DNA from: Arthrobacter agilis | GTDB taxonomy: Bacteria; Actinomycetota; Actinomycetes; Actinomycetales; Micrococcaceae | Length of the DNA stretch: 64,000 nucleotides | Direction of reading: 5' to 3' | Assembly: GCF_030816075.1 (NCBI RefSeq) | Contig: NZ_JAUSXO010000001.1 | Coordinates: 248,001-312,000, forward strand | Shown: positions 43,530 to 51,939 of the stretch, in pieces | Position numbering within the stretch: position 1 is the stretch's first letter | How the letters are laid out: each line of letters begins with the position of its first letter | Position numbers and translations under genes: made by a program | The notes under the pieces: model-generated | Seen by the model: the letters and a program-made list of their open reading frames with translations, nothing else | The model's database searches: none | Told to the model about the DNA's origin: nothing

Positions 43530-44660
43530 TTGCCAGAAGGGCCGCACCTGCGGCTCTCTGGGGTGATTGCCGTGGGAGCAGCCGTCGTCGCCCTGCTCGC
43601 CGGTTGCGGGGCCGGGCCGGCTGCAGAATCTGCATCGACGCCTGTCGCCCCAGTGAGCGAACAGGCCAGCGAAGCCAGCACCGCAAAGCCCTCCGTCACG
43701 CCGACGCCATCTCCCACCGCGAGCCCGACGCTGTCGGACGTGGCACCGCTGGATACCGACACGGTCGCGGACGTGACTGGCACGCCCCGTGCTCCGTCCG
43801 ACCAGCCGGCGGCGAACACCACGGCGCTGGCCCTGCTGGAGACGCTGCCCATCAAGGGCCGGGCGCCGAAGACCGGCTACGACCGCGATCAGTTCGGTCA
43901 GGCCTGGGCCGACGTCGACCGCAATGGATGCGACACCCGAAACGACATGCTCAACCGCGACCTGACGGACATCGTGCACGCTAACTCCGTGCCCTGCAAG
44001 GTGCAGTCAGGTCTGCTGGACGACCCGTACACCGGGACCGAGATCCCGTTCCAGCGAGGCCAGTTGACCAGCACCAAGGTGCAGATCGATCACATCGTCG
44101 CGCTGTCGGACGCCTGGCAGAAGGGCGCGCAGCAGCTCACGCCCGACCAGCGCCTCGCGTTCGCCAACGACCCGCTGAACCTCCAGTCCACCGACGGCCC
44201 CACCAACCAGCAGAAGAGCGACGGCGACGCCGCCACCTGGCTGCCGCCGAACAAGGGCTACCGCTGCGAGTACGTGGCGCGGCAGATCTCGGTCAAGGCG
44301 ACGTACACCCTGTGGGTCACGCAGGCCGAGCACGACGCCATGGCGGGCATACTGGCCGACTGCGCGGACATCCTTGCACCGACCAACCAGATGGCACCGT
44401 CCGTCGCAGCACCGGTGGAACCGGTCGAAGAGGCTGCGCCCGTCGTGGAGCCCGCTGCTCCTGCCCCGGCGCCCGTCGTGCCGGAACCGGCAGCACCGCC
44501 GGTTGTCGCTCCCGCTCCGGCAGCGCCGGCTCCAGCAGCGCCCTACTACGCGAACTGCGATGCGGTCCGCGCGGCGGGTGCAGCCCCGATTGCGGCCGGT
44601 TCGCCTGGTTTCCAGCCGAAGTTCGACCGCGATAAGGACGGGTGGGGCTGCGACAGCTAG
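43530..44660 (+). CDS. Secreted lipoprotein with HNH (DUF1524) nuclease and excalibur domains
   Basis: The product (about 376 aa) has a signal peptide with lipobox LLAGC. A Thr/Pro-rich linker is followed by the HNH nuclease: YDRDQFGQAWADVDRNG, VQIDHIVALSDAW (catalytic His) and FANDPLNLQSTDG with the second metal region. A Pro/Ala linker leads to an excalibur domain ending FDRDKDGWGCDS, a calcium-binding DxDxDG motif. The start is uncertain: TTG 43530 fits a full signal peptide, GTG 43563 is shorter, and a GTG at 43386 lies too far out. Confidence 0.8.
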   Translation: MPEGPHLRLSGVIAVGAAVVALLAGCGAGPAAESASTPVAPVSEQASEASTAKPSVTPTPSPTASPTLSDVAPLDTDTVADVTGTPRAPSDQPAANTTALALLETLPIKGRAPKTGYDRDQFGQAWADVDRNGCDTRNDMLNRDLTDIVHANSVPCKVQSGLLDDPYTGTEIPFQRGQLTSTKVQIDHIVALSDAWQKGAQQLTPDQRLAFANDPLNLQSTDGPTNQQKSDGDAATWLPPNKGYRCEYVARQISVKATYTLWVTQAEHDAMAGILADCADILAPTNQMAPSVAAPVEPVEEAAPVVEPAAPAPAPVVPEPAAPPVVAPAPAAPAPAAPYYANCDAVRAAGAAPIAAGSPGFQPKFDRDKDGWGCDS

Positions 44661-44680
44661 CAGCTCGCACCAGACCGAAC

Positions 44681-44719
44681 GACGGCGGGGCAGTCACCTG
44701 AGGTGACTGCCCCGCCGTC
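44681..44719 (+). terminator. Bidirectional terminator between converging genes
   Basis: Nineteen bases (44681-44699) pair perfectly with 44701-44719 around one base, extended further by CGAAC/GTTC-like flanks; it serves the HNH lipoprotein and the aldo/keto-reductase-like gene. Confidence 0.8.
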
Positions 44720-44737
44720 GTCGTTCAGCATGAGGCC

Positions 44738-45640
44738 CTACATTGACCAGGGCTCCGCGTGGATGTCCGTCTCGTCGGACCAGCGACGCTGCAGGGCGAA
44801 CAGCTCCTCAACGATGTCCTGCGGCAGCGGCTCGATGGCCTGACTGAAGGCGAGCAGTTCCTTCAGGTTCTCCTCGCGGCTCGTCGAGCCGACGGTGGAC
44901 ACCACCTGCGGGGTGCTGTGGGCGAAGCGGATGCAGAACTCCGCCCAGCTCTCGACACCCGACCGCTCGAAGATCGGCGCCACCTCGACCGCGCGCTCCT
45001 GCAGGTAGGGCTTCCACGCAGCGCCGGGGACGTCGCGCAGGGTGTGGACGGGCGCTCCGGCCACGGTACGCATCGAGATGATGGCCTTGTCCTGTGCCAG
45101 CAGCTCGTCCCACAGCTCGTTGGACGCGAAGCGCTGCAGCGGGTTGAGGTAGAAGATGTAGCCGTCGATCAGCCTGTCGAGGTACCCGGCCCGGAGCGCC
45201 TTGAGCGGGGCCTCCGAGGTCCAGGGGAAGATCTCGAGGACGAAGCGCCGCACGAGGCCCTCGTCCTTGATGCGCTGCAGCTCGGCCAGGGTGGGCCCGC
45301 CGGTGACCATGTCGTCCGCGAACGCCCCGGCCCCGGTCAGCTGGCCGATGTCGATGGAACTGATCCCCAGGGGTTCGATGTTCTCGGCGACCGTGGCTCG
45401 CACGTCGTCGGCCGTCCCGCCGCCGAGCTTCACGATGACCGGCGGGATCTTGCTGGGCTCCTCGGCGATGGCGGCGCCGAGGACCTCGAGGGCGTGGTCG
45501 TACTGACGGGATGTGTGGAGCCAGAGGCCGGCGTCGATCGCCGTGCGCGCCATGGCGGCCTGCTGCTCGCGGGGGACGTCGTCGTGCCCGAGCCGCGTGG
45601 TGCCGTAGATGTACGGGGGGAGGTCTGCCAGGAGTTTCAT
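44738..45640 (-). CDS. Aldo/keto-reductase-superfamily protein
   Basis: The 300-aa protein has the TIM-barrel reductase pattern: YIYGTTRLGH, AIDAGLWLHTSRQYDHALEVLG near residue 33, VIVKLGGG near 70, then DIGQL. The region that normally binds NADPH ends with STVGSTSREENLKELL near 260. Typical Asp-Tyr-Lys-His residues appear only partly (Tyr48 equivalent in RQYDHA), so the activity may differ from classic AKRs. TAGCCT lies six bases before the ATG, which suggests a leaderless promoter, although GAGG is also close. Confidence 0.75.
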   Translation of the reverse strand: MKLLADLPPYIYGTTRLGHDDVPREQQAAMARTAIDAGLWLHTSRQYDHALEVLGAAIAEEPSKIPPVIVKLGGGTADDVRATVAENIEPLGISSIDIGQLTGAGAFADDMVTGGPTLAELQRIKDEGLVRRFVLEIFPWTSEAPLKALRAGYLDRLIDGYIFYLNPLQRFASNELWDELLAQDKAIISMRTVAGAPVHTLRDVPGAAWKPYLQERAVEVAPIFERSGVESWAEFCIRFAHSTPQVVSTVGSTSREENLKELLAFSQAIEPLPQDIVEELFALQRRWSDETDIHAEPWSM

Positions 45641-45719
45641 TGCCTCAGGCTACCGGAGCAGGAAATGCCGCCCCGGGTGCGACGGGTCGGCGAGCTGCCG
45701 GTGTGACAGAGTGGCAGGC

Positions 45720-46337
45720 ATGCGCCACACGCCACACTTCGTCCTGTCCGACGTCGGCGAGGTCAAGAGATTCGTCCGGGAGAATCCCTGGGCGACGATC
45801 GTGTCCTCACCGGCCGGCGGACTCGTGGCGTCCCACTACCCGGTGATGCTCGAAGAGACGTCCGAGGACAGCATCAGCATCATCAGTCATGTGGGGCGCC
45901 CCGACGAGCAGCTGCACGAACTCGGTGACCACGAGGTGCTGGTGATCATCCAGGGCCCGCACGGCTACATCTCGCCGGGCTGGTACCCCGAGGAGCAGAT
46001 CGTCCCGACGTGGAACCACGTCACCGCACACCTGTACGGGAAGCCGGAGATCCTCTCCGACGAGGAGAACTTCAGGATGCTCGGCAAGCTGGTCGACACC
46101 TTCGAGGGCGTCATGCCCGAACCCTCCTCACTGACCCTGGACCTCGACGGATCGCGCCGCGTCGCCCGGGGGACAGTGGGGATCCGCCTCGTGGTGACCC
46201 GCTTCGACGCGCGGCTGAAGCTCAGCCAGAACAAGGACGCCGCGGTGGTCGGGCGGATCATCGACGAGCTCGAGCACGACGGGCCCTACGCGAACCCGGC
46301 CCTCGCCCACGAGATGCGGCGTGCACGGCGAGGATGA
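45720..46337 (+). CDS. PaiB-family FMN-binding protein
   Basis: The 205-aa protein matches PaiB/Pai2-type FMN-binding split-barrel proteins: FVRENPWATIVSS near residue 18, ASHYPVMLEE near 40, HVGRPDEQLHEL near 58, and GYISPGWYPEEQIVPTWNHV near 87, with a C-terminal RLVVTRFDARLKLSQNKD. Such proteins are annotated as negative regulators or flavin-dependent oxidoreductases. Its stop overlaps the next start as ATGA, so it is coupled to the amidohydrolase gene. Confidence 0.85.
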   Translation: MRHTPHFVLSDVGEVKRFVRENPWATIVSSPAGGLVASHYPVMLEETSEDSISIISHVGRPDEQLHELGDHEVLVIIQGPHGYISPGWYPEEQIVPTWNHVTAHLYGKPEILSDEENFRMLGKLVDTFEGVMPEPSSLTLDLDGSRRVARGTVGIRLVVTRFDARLKLSQNKDAAVVGRIIDELEHDGPYANPALAHEMRRARRG

Positions 46338-47848
46338 ACAGCCAGGTGGGTGGCGTCCTTCTCCGCTCCGCGCGCCTGGTCGGTGCCGCCGGTGAGCCAC
46401 TGGACCTCCTCGTCGAGAACGGGATCATCGCCGCCGCGGGCGCTGGCCTGGACCCCGGTGACGCCGGGACGGTGGATCTCGCCGGACGGTGGGTATCACC
46501 GGGTCTCTGGGATTCGCACGTGCACATGGACCAGTGGGCGCTCGTGCGCCAGCGCCTCGACCTGTCCTCGGCGACCTCCGCCGCCGGGGCTGCAGCACTG
46601 GTCGCCGGACGCCTGCACTCGCAGCCACCGGCGGCCGGACAGCCCCTGATCGGCTACGGCTTCCAGGACGGGCTGTGGCCGGATGCCCCGACGCGGCAAC
46701 TGCTCGACGCCGTCGGGCCCGACGTGCCCATCGTGCTGGTCAGCAAGGACCTGCACGCGGCGTGGCTGAACACCAGGGCCCTCGCCCTCCACGGGCACGC
46801 CGAGCACCCCACGGGTGTGCTGCGCGAACAGGCCGCCTTCGATGTCAACGCCCGCATCAGCTCGGTCCCCGACGAGGACCTCGACGGCTGGGTGGCGGAG
46901 GCGGTCGACGCCGCGGCCGCCCGGGGCGTCGTCGGCGTCGTCGACCTCGAGATGACCTTCTCCCTCGACCGGTGGGCTCACCGTGTCGCCCGCGGCATCC
47001 GGGGCATGCGGGTCCGGGCCGGCGTGTACCCGCACGATCTCGACGCCGTCATCGCGAGGGGCTTGCGCACCGGGGACGTCATCGAAGGTACGGACGGCCT
47101 GGTGACGATGGGCCCGTTCAAGATCATCACCGACGGTTCGCTGAACACCCGGACCGCGTTCTGCCATGCACCGTATCCAGGCCTCGACGGTGCCCGTGAA
47201 GGCCGGGGGATCTGCACGGTCGACCGCGGCCGGCTCGTCGACCACCTCCGCCGCGCGTCGTCGGGAGGCCTCGTGCCCGCGGTCCACGCGATCGGGGACG
47301 CGGCGAACTCCCTCGCCCTCGACGCGTTCGAGGAGGTGGGCTGCGGCGGCAGCATCGAGCATGCCCAGCTCGTCGGCGAGGCCGACTTCGGACGCTTCGC
47401 GCGCCTCGGCATCATTGCCAGCGTCCAGCCCGAGCACGCGATGGATGACCGCGATGTCGCGGATCGTTACTGGCCGGGGAGGACCCACCGGGCCTTCGCC
47501 TTCGGGAGCCTGGTGGCAGCGGGCGCGGAGGTCAGGCTCGGCTCGGACGCACCGGTCGCGCCGCTCGACCCATGGGTCTCGATGGCCGCCGCCGTATCCC
47601 GTGCACGGGACGGGCGGTCACCCTGGCATCCCGAGCAGCGCATGCTGTCGTCGGTGGCACTCGCGGCGTCCACCGACGGGCGCACGATGCTTCGGCCGGG
47701 GTCCGTCGCGGATCTCGTGGTCACCGAACGGGACCCGCTCCAGGCAGACGACCACCAGCTGCGGAACCTCGCTGTGTCGGCGACCATGCTCGGGGGCCGG
47801 TGGACGCACTCCACCCTCGACGGCGACGCAGGAACTGTTCAGCGCTGA
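46334..47848 (+). CDS. YtcJ-like metal-dependent amidohydrolase
   Basis: The 504-aa protein has the amidohydrolase-3 layout: GRWVSPGLWDSHVHMDQWAL near residue 52 (HxH metal ligands), KIITDGSLNTRTA near 258, VPAVHAIGDAANSLA near 315 with a metal-binding His, HAQLVG near 345 and GSDAPVAPLDPW near 405 with the catalytic Asp. The family hydrolyses amide or C-N bonds of N-acyl or imidazolone compounds. It is coupled to the PaiB gene. A second member is encoded at 51940-53622. Confidence 0.88.
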   Translation: MNSQVGGVLLRSARLVGAAGEPLDLLVENGIIAAAGAGLDPGDAGTVDLAGRWVSPGLWDSHVHMDQWALVRQRLDLSSATSAAGAAALVAGRLHSQPPAAGQPLIGYGFQDGLWPDAPTRQLLDAVGPDVPIVLVSKDLHAAWLNTRALALHGHAEHPTGVLREQAAFDVNARISSVPDEDLDGWVAEAVDAAAARGVVGVVDLEMTFSLDRWAHRVARGIRGMRVRAGVYPHDLDAVIARGLRTGDVIEGTDGLVTMGPFKIITDGSLNTRTAFCHAPYPGLDGAREGRGICTVDRGRLVDHLRRASSGGLVPAVHAIGDAANSLALDAFEEVGCGGSIEHAQLVGEADFGRFARLGIIASVQPEHAMDDRDVADRYWPGRTHRAFAFGSLVAAGAEVRLGSDAPVAPLDPWVSMAAAVSRARDGRSPWHPEQRMLSSVALAASTDGRTMLRPGSVADLVVTERDPLQADDHQLRNLAVSATMLGGRWTHSTLDGDAGTVQR

Positions 47849-47942
47849 TACCCGAGCCCGGGGCGATGCTGTGTGAAAGCACACTGCGGCTGCTCCAGGC
47901 CGTGGGGAAACGCCATCCCGGCAGGGCGGAGGCACTGGGACG

Positions 47943-49271
47943 ATGGAAGGGACACCCAATCCCGCGTCAGAATGGACAGCCATGGGCAACGAAGCCGTAG
48001 CCACCCCGGACCCGTCGACCTTCGAGGGGAGGGACGCCGTCTTCCTTCAGGACTTCACCACGCTCTGCACCTTCGGTGCCACGCCCGGCGGGGGAGTGGA
48101 GCGGCAGGCGGGCTCCCCGGCAGACGGGGAGCAGCGTGCCTGGCTCACCGGACTGCTCACCGACCAGGGCTTCACGGTCCGCTTCGATCGGATCGGCAAC
48201 CAGTTCGGGCTCCTGGAGCTCGTCCCCGGCGCACCCTACGTCCTCGTCGGCTCGCACCTCGACTCCCAGCCCTCGGCCGGCCGGTACGACGGCGCGTACG
48301 GCGTCCTCGCTGCCGCCCACGCGGCCTTCGCGCTCGCGGAGGAGTGGCGTGCCGCCGGTGACACCCCGCGCTACAACCTGGCGGTGGTGAACTGGTTCAA
48401 CGAGGAGGGCGCCCGCTTCAAGCCGTCCATGATGGGCAGCTCCGTCTTCACCGGCAAGCTGCCCCTCGAGGACGCACTCGCCACCGAGGACCCCTCCGGC
48501 ATCGCCGTCCGCGACGCCCTGGCGGCCACGGCGAGCCAGGGCACGCTCGACGGGCCCGAGCCGGCCTACTACGCCGAGATCCATATCGAACAGGGCCGCG
48601 GGATGGAGCGCGACGGCGTCACGATCGGCGCCGTCGAATCGAACTGGGCAGCCAACAAGTACGAGTTCGTGGTGCACGGCGAGCAGTCCCACACCGGCTC
48701 GACGGTCATGGCGGACCGACAGGACGCACTCCTGGGCGCGTCCCTCCTGGTGGTCGCCGCCCGGGACGTCGCGGACCAGTTCCCGGACGGTGTCCTCCAC
48801 ACCTCCGTCGGGCAGCTCGACGTCTACCCGAACTCGCCCGTCGTCGTCGCGTCCCGGGTGACGCTGCTGCTGGACCTCCGCTCGGCCGACGAGGAACTCC
48901 TCGCCGCCGCCGACAGGGCCCTGCACGAGCAGCTCCGGGTCATCGAGGATCGCGCACGGGTACGCATCGAGAAGACCGGCTCGCACTGCTGGGGCGTCAC
49001 GCCCTACCAGCTCGAGGGCGTCGAGCTGGCGGAGAAACTCACGGCGAACCGGGGCCTCAAGCACGCCCGGGTCAAGACGCTCGCGGGCCACGACTCCACC
49101 AACATGAAGGACATCGTCCCGACCGTCATGCTGTTCGTCCCCTCGGTGGACGGCATCTCGCACAACGAACACGAGTACACCACCGACGCGGACATCGTGG
49201 ACGGACTGCACGTACTGACCGACGTCGTCCGCGCGCTGTGCGCCGGGGAACTCGACCAGCCCGCAACCTGA
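47943..49271 (+). CDS. AllC/HyuC-like M20 amidohydrolase (N-carbamoyl/ureido hydrolase type)
   Basis: The 442-aa protein shows the family's metal motifs: YVLVGSHLDSQPSAGRYDG near residue 100, NWFNEEGARF near 150, EIHIEQGRGMERDGV near 215, and SHNEHEYTTDADI near the end. Members cleave N-carbamoyl amino acids, allantoate or ureidoglycolate. GGAGG lies about 12 bases before ATG 47943; ATG 47982 is another option. A strong terminator follows at 49281. It may act after one of the amidohydrolases. Confidence 0.85.
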   Translation: MEGTPNPASEWTAMGNEAVATPDPSTFEGRDAVFLQDFTTLCTFGATPGGGVERQAGSPADGEQRAWLTGLLTDQGFTVRFDRIGNQFGLLELVPGAPYVLVGSHLDSQPSAGRYDGAYGVLAAAHAAFALAEEWRAAGDTPRYNLAVVNWFNEEGARFKPSMMGSSVFTGKLPLEDALATEDPSGIAVRDALAATASQGTLDGPEPAYYAEIHIEQGRGMERDGVTIGAVESNWAANKYEFVVHGEQSHTGSTVMADRQDALLGASLLVVAARDVADQFPDGVLHTSVGQLDVYPNSPVVVASRVTLLLDLRSADEELLAAADRALHEQLRVIEDRARVRIEKTGSHCWGVTPYQLEGVELAEKLTANRGLKHARVKTLAGHDSTNMKDIVPTVMLFVPSVDGISHNEHEYTTDADIVDGLHVLTDVVRALCAGELDQPAT

Positions 49272-49280
49272 CCCCCCAAC

Positions 49281-49315
49281 GAGAAGGAGCCCGGCCGATG
49301 GCCGGGCTCCTTCTC
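49281..49315 (+). terminator. Terminator between converging hydrolase genes
   Basis: A 16-bp perfect stem (49281-49296 with 49300-49315), three-base loop, followed by a TCTCTCT run; serves both converging genes. Confidence 0.85.
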
Positions 49316-49326
49316 TCTCTGCACGC

Positions 49327-50622
49327 TCAGGCGGTCTCGGACACCCCGCACCAGGTCGCGATGAACAGGGCGATCGTCTTGGTCACGTTCCGGACGGATT
49401 CCACGGAGACCCGTTCGTCGAAGCCGTGGATGGACTCCGACGTCGGCCCGTACACCAGGGCGGGGATCCCGGCGTACAGCGAGAACACGCGGCCGTCGAG
49501 GTAGCCCGGCGTCGTGAAGCTCTGCAGCTCCGTGCCGGTGACCTCCCGGTGTGCCGTTGCCAGGGCCTCCTCGGCCGCTGACCCCTCCTCGAGGACGTAG
49601 CCCTCGGAGAAGAAGCCCGTGCGGACGGCGGAGATGTCCGCCTCGCTCTCGATCGACTGCAGGCAGTCCTCGATCTCCTGCCAGGCGTCCGCCGCAGAGA
49701 TTCCGGGGTAGAGGGCTGCGCGGACGTCGAACTCGCACCAGGAGGGGACACTCGACGGCCAGTCACCCCCGGCGATGGTGCCGATGTTGAAGTTGATCGG
49801 ATGCTCGAGGTCCTCGAAGTGCCGGTGGTTGCCCTTGTCCGCGTTCCAGCGGTCCTGCACCGTCCGGAGCTCCTGCATCACGGGGTAGGCGGCGTCGATC
49901 GCGTTGAAGCCCGAGGCCATCTCCCGCACGTGCGTGGGCTGGCCGGAGACGCGGACCCGGAACCAGATCACGCCCACGTTCGCGCGGACCAGCATGTCCT
50001 CCTCCGGTTCGGGGATGACGACGGCGTCCGCCGTGTACCCGCGCTGCAGGGCCGCGAGGGACCCGTTGCCGGTGCACTCCTCCTCGACCACGGACTGCAG
50101 GTGGATCCGTCCCTGCGGCGACAGGCCCGCGGCACGCACGGCGTCGAAGGCGAACAGGTTCGCGGCGAGCCCGGCCTTCATGTCCGCCACACCGCGCCCG
50201 TACATCCACCCGTCGATGACGGGCGCGTCCCAGGGGCTGCGCGACCACGTCTCCTCCGGGCCGGTGGGGACGACGTCCACGTGGCCGTTGAGGATCAGCG
50301 AGTGGCCCTCCGCGGGCCCCTCCGGCGTGTAGGTGCCGACGACATTGGTGAGGTCCTCGAACGCCACGGTGGTGGGGCCGTACCCGACATGGCCGGACAG
50401 GGACTCCTCCTCGAGCTGCCACCGGTCCATCGCCAGGCCCCGCTCCTGCAGGGCCTCGAAGAGGAGGTCCTGGGCACTGGCCTCCTGGGCGCGGACCGAG
50501 GGATGGCGGACGAGGTCGGCCGTGAAGGCGAGCTGCCGGTCGAAAGCGGCGTCGACGGCGTCGAGGATCCTGCGGCGCTGCCCGTCATCGAGGGGCGCGT
50601 CCGCTGCCGGGTTACTGGACAA
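49327..50622 (-). CDS. ArgE/DapE-like M20 deacylase
   Basis: The 431-aa enzyme shows LILNGHVDVVP near residue 107 (first zinc His), GWMYGRGVADMKAGLAA near 138 (bridging Asp), VVEEECTGNGS near 175 (catalytic Glu) and the final SIHGFDERVSVESV near 400. It removes an acyl or succinyl group from an amino compound. The start is TTG at 50622, inside the MFS gene's end, supported by AAGGA about eight bases upstream. It is the last gene of the minus-strand unit with the permease and amidohydrolase. Confidence 0.87.
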   Translation of the reverse strand: MSSNPAADAPLDDGQRRRILDAVDAAFDRQLAFTADLVRHPSVRAQEASAQDLLFEALQERGLAMDRWQLEEESLSGHVGYGPTTVAFEDLTNVVGTYTPEGPAEGHSLILNGHVDVVPTGPEETWSRSPWDAPVIDGWMYGRGVADMKAGLAANLFAFDAVRAAGLSPQGRIHLQSVVEEECTGNGSLAALQRGYTADAVVIPEPEEDMLVRANVGVIWFRVRVSGQPTHVREMASGFNAIDAAYPVMQELRTVQDRWNADKGNHRHFEDLEHPINFNIGTIAGGDWPSSVPSWCEFDVRAALYPGISAADAWQEIEDCLQSIESEADISAVRTGFFSEGYVLEEGSAAEEALATAHREVTGTELQSFTTPGYLDGRVFSLYAGIPALVYGPTSESIHGFDERVSVESVRNVTKTIALFIATWCGVSETA

Positions 50623-51937
50623 TGGCTTTGTCCTTCACGCGGAGGCGCTCGCCGAAGAACCCGCCGGCGGCGGTGATCAGCGAGACGACCATGAGCAGCA
50701 GGGCTGCGGTCCACGATCCGCCACCGGAGGCACCCTGCAGTGCGACGGCGATCAGCGGGAGGAACCCGCTCAGCGCACCGGCCAGGTTGTAGCCGAGGGA
50801 CACACCGCTGTAGCGCAGGCGGGGCGGGAACAGCTCGGTGAGCAGGGCGCCGGTCACGGAGTAGGCGATGGAGAGGAACGCGATGCCGAGCGTCACGGCG
50901 AGGATGATCGCGGCGGGGTTTTTCGTGTCGATGAGCCAGAACAGCGGGAAGGCGGCGACGGCGGTGACGATGCCGCCGATGAACGTCATGCGGCCGGGGC
51001 CCACGCGCTCGCTGATGCGTCCCATGACGAGGACGACGGCGATCTGGAAGACCGCTGCGACGAGCGTCGCGTTGACCATGAGTCCGCGCTCGAGGCCGAG
51101 CGTCCCGGTCCCGTAGCTGATGACGAACGTCGTCATGACGTAGAAGCCACCGACCCCGAGGAACGCGGCGGCCACGGCGACGATCAGGCGGCCCCAGGCG
51201 TTCCGGAAGACCTCCAGGGCGGGGATCTTCGCGCGTTCCTCGAGCTTGACGAGCTCGCGGAAGATCGGCGACTCCTCGACCTTGAGGCGGATGTAGAGGG
51301 CGATGAGCAGCAGCGGGAAGGCGGCCAGGAACGGCAGGCGCCAGCCCCAGGAGTCGAAGGCCTCCGAGGGCAGCAGCAGCACCAGGGCGAAGGCGCCGGA
51401 GGACATGAGCGTGCCGACGGGCGATCCGACCTGGACGAGCGCGGCGAACCGGCCGCGCCTCTCGATCGGTGCGTGCTCGACGGCGATGGTCATCGCGCCG
51501 CCCCACTCACCGCCGACCGCCAGTCCCTGCAGGAGGCGCAGGACGGCGAGCATGATGGGCGCCGCGAGGCCGATGGTGCCGAAGTCCGGCAGGACGCCGA
51601 TGAGCCCGGTGGCGCAGCCGATCATGACGATGGTGATGAGCAGGGCCGGACGGCGGCCGACGCGGTCTCCGATGAAGCCGAACAGCACGGCGCCGAGGGG
51701 ACGTGCGGCGAAACCGACGCCGAAGGTCGCGAATGCGGCCAGCGTCGCAGCTGTCGGATCGAGGGTGGTGAAGAACAGGCGGTTGAAGACGATGGCCGCG
51801 GCCGTGCCGAAGAGGAAGTAGTCGTACCACTCGAGCGCGGTGCCGACGAACGCGGCGCGGGCGATCCTGCCGGCGTCGGCACCGCTCACCTTCGGGATGT
51901 CGGGCGGGGTGGTGGGTGTTGCCTCGGAGGGTTGCAT
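50612..51937 (-). CDS. MFS metabolite:H+ symporter family transporter
   Basis: The 441-aa protein has twelve hydrophobic segments and the MHS signatures: GTALEWYDYFLFGTAAAIVF near residue 30, GDRVGRRPALL near 90, and LLQGLAVGGEWGGA near 135. Relatives carry dicarboxylates, proline, betaine or shikimate. Between an amidohydrolase and a deacylase, it should import their substrate or a related acyl-amino compound. The deacylase start overlaps its last codons. GGAGG stands before ATG 51937 in the minus direction. Confidence 0.9.
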   Translation of the reverse strand: MQPSEATPTTPPDIPKVSGADAGRIARAAFVGTALEWYDYFLFGTAAAIVFNRLFFTTLDPTAATLAAFATFGVGFAARPLGAVLFGFIGDRVGRRPALLITIVMIGCATGLIGVLPDFGTIGLAAPIMLAVLRLLQGLAVGGEWGGAMTIAVEHAPIERRGRFAALVQVGSPVGTLMSSGAFALVLLLPSEAFDSWGWRLPFLAAFPLLLIALYIRLKVEESPIFRELVKLEERAKIPALEVFRNAWGRLIVAVAAAFLGVGGFYVMTTFVISYGTGTLGLERGLMVNATLVAAVFQIAVVLVMGRISERVGPGRMTFIGGIVTAVAAFPLFWLIDTKNPAAIILAVTLGIAFLSIAYSVTGALLTELFPPRLRYSGVSLGYNLAGALSGFLPLIAVALQGASGGGSWTAALLLMVVSLITAAGGFFGERLRVKDKAIVQ

Positions 51938-51939
51938 GG

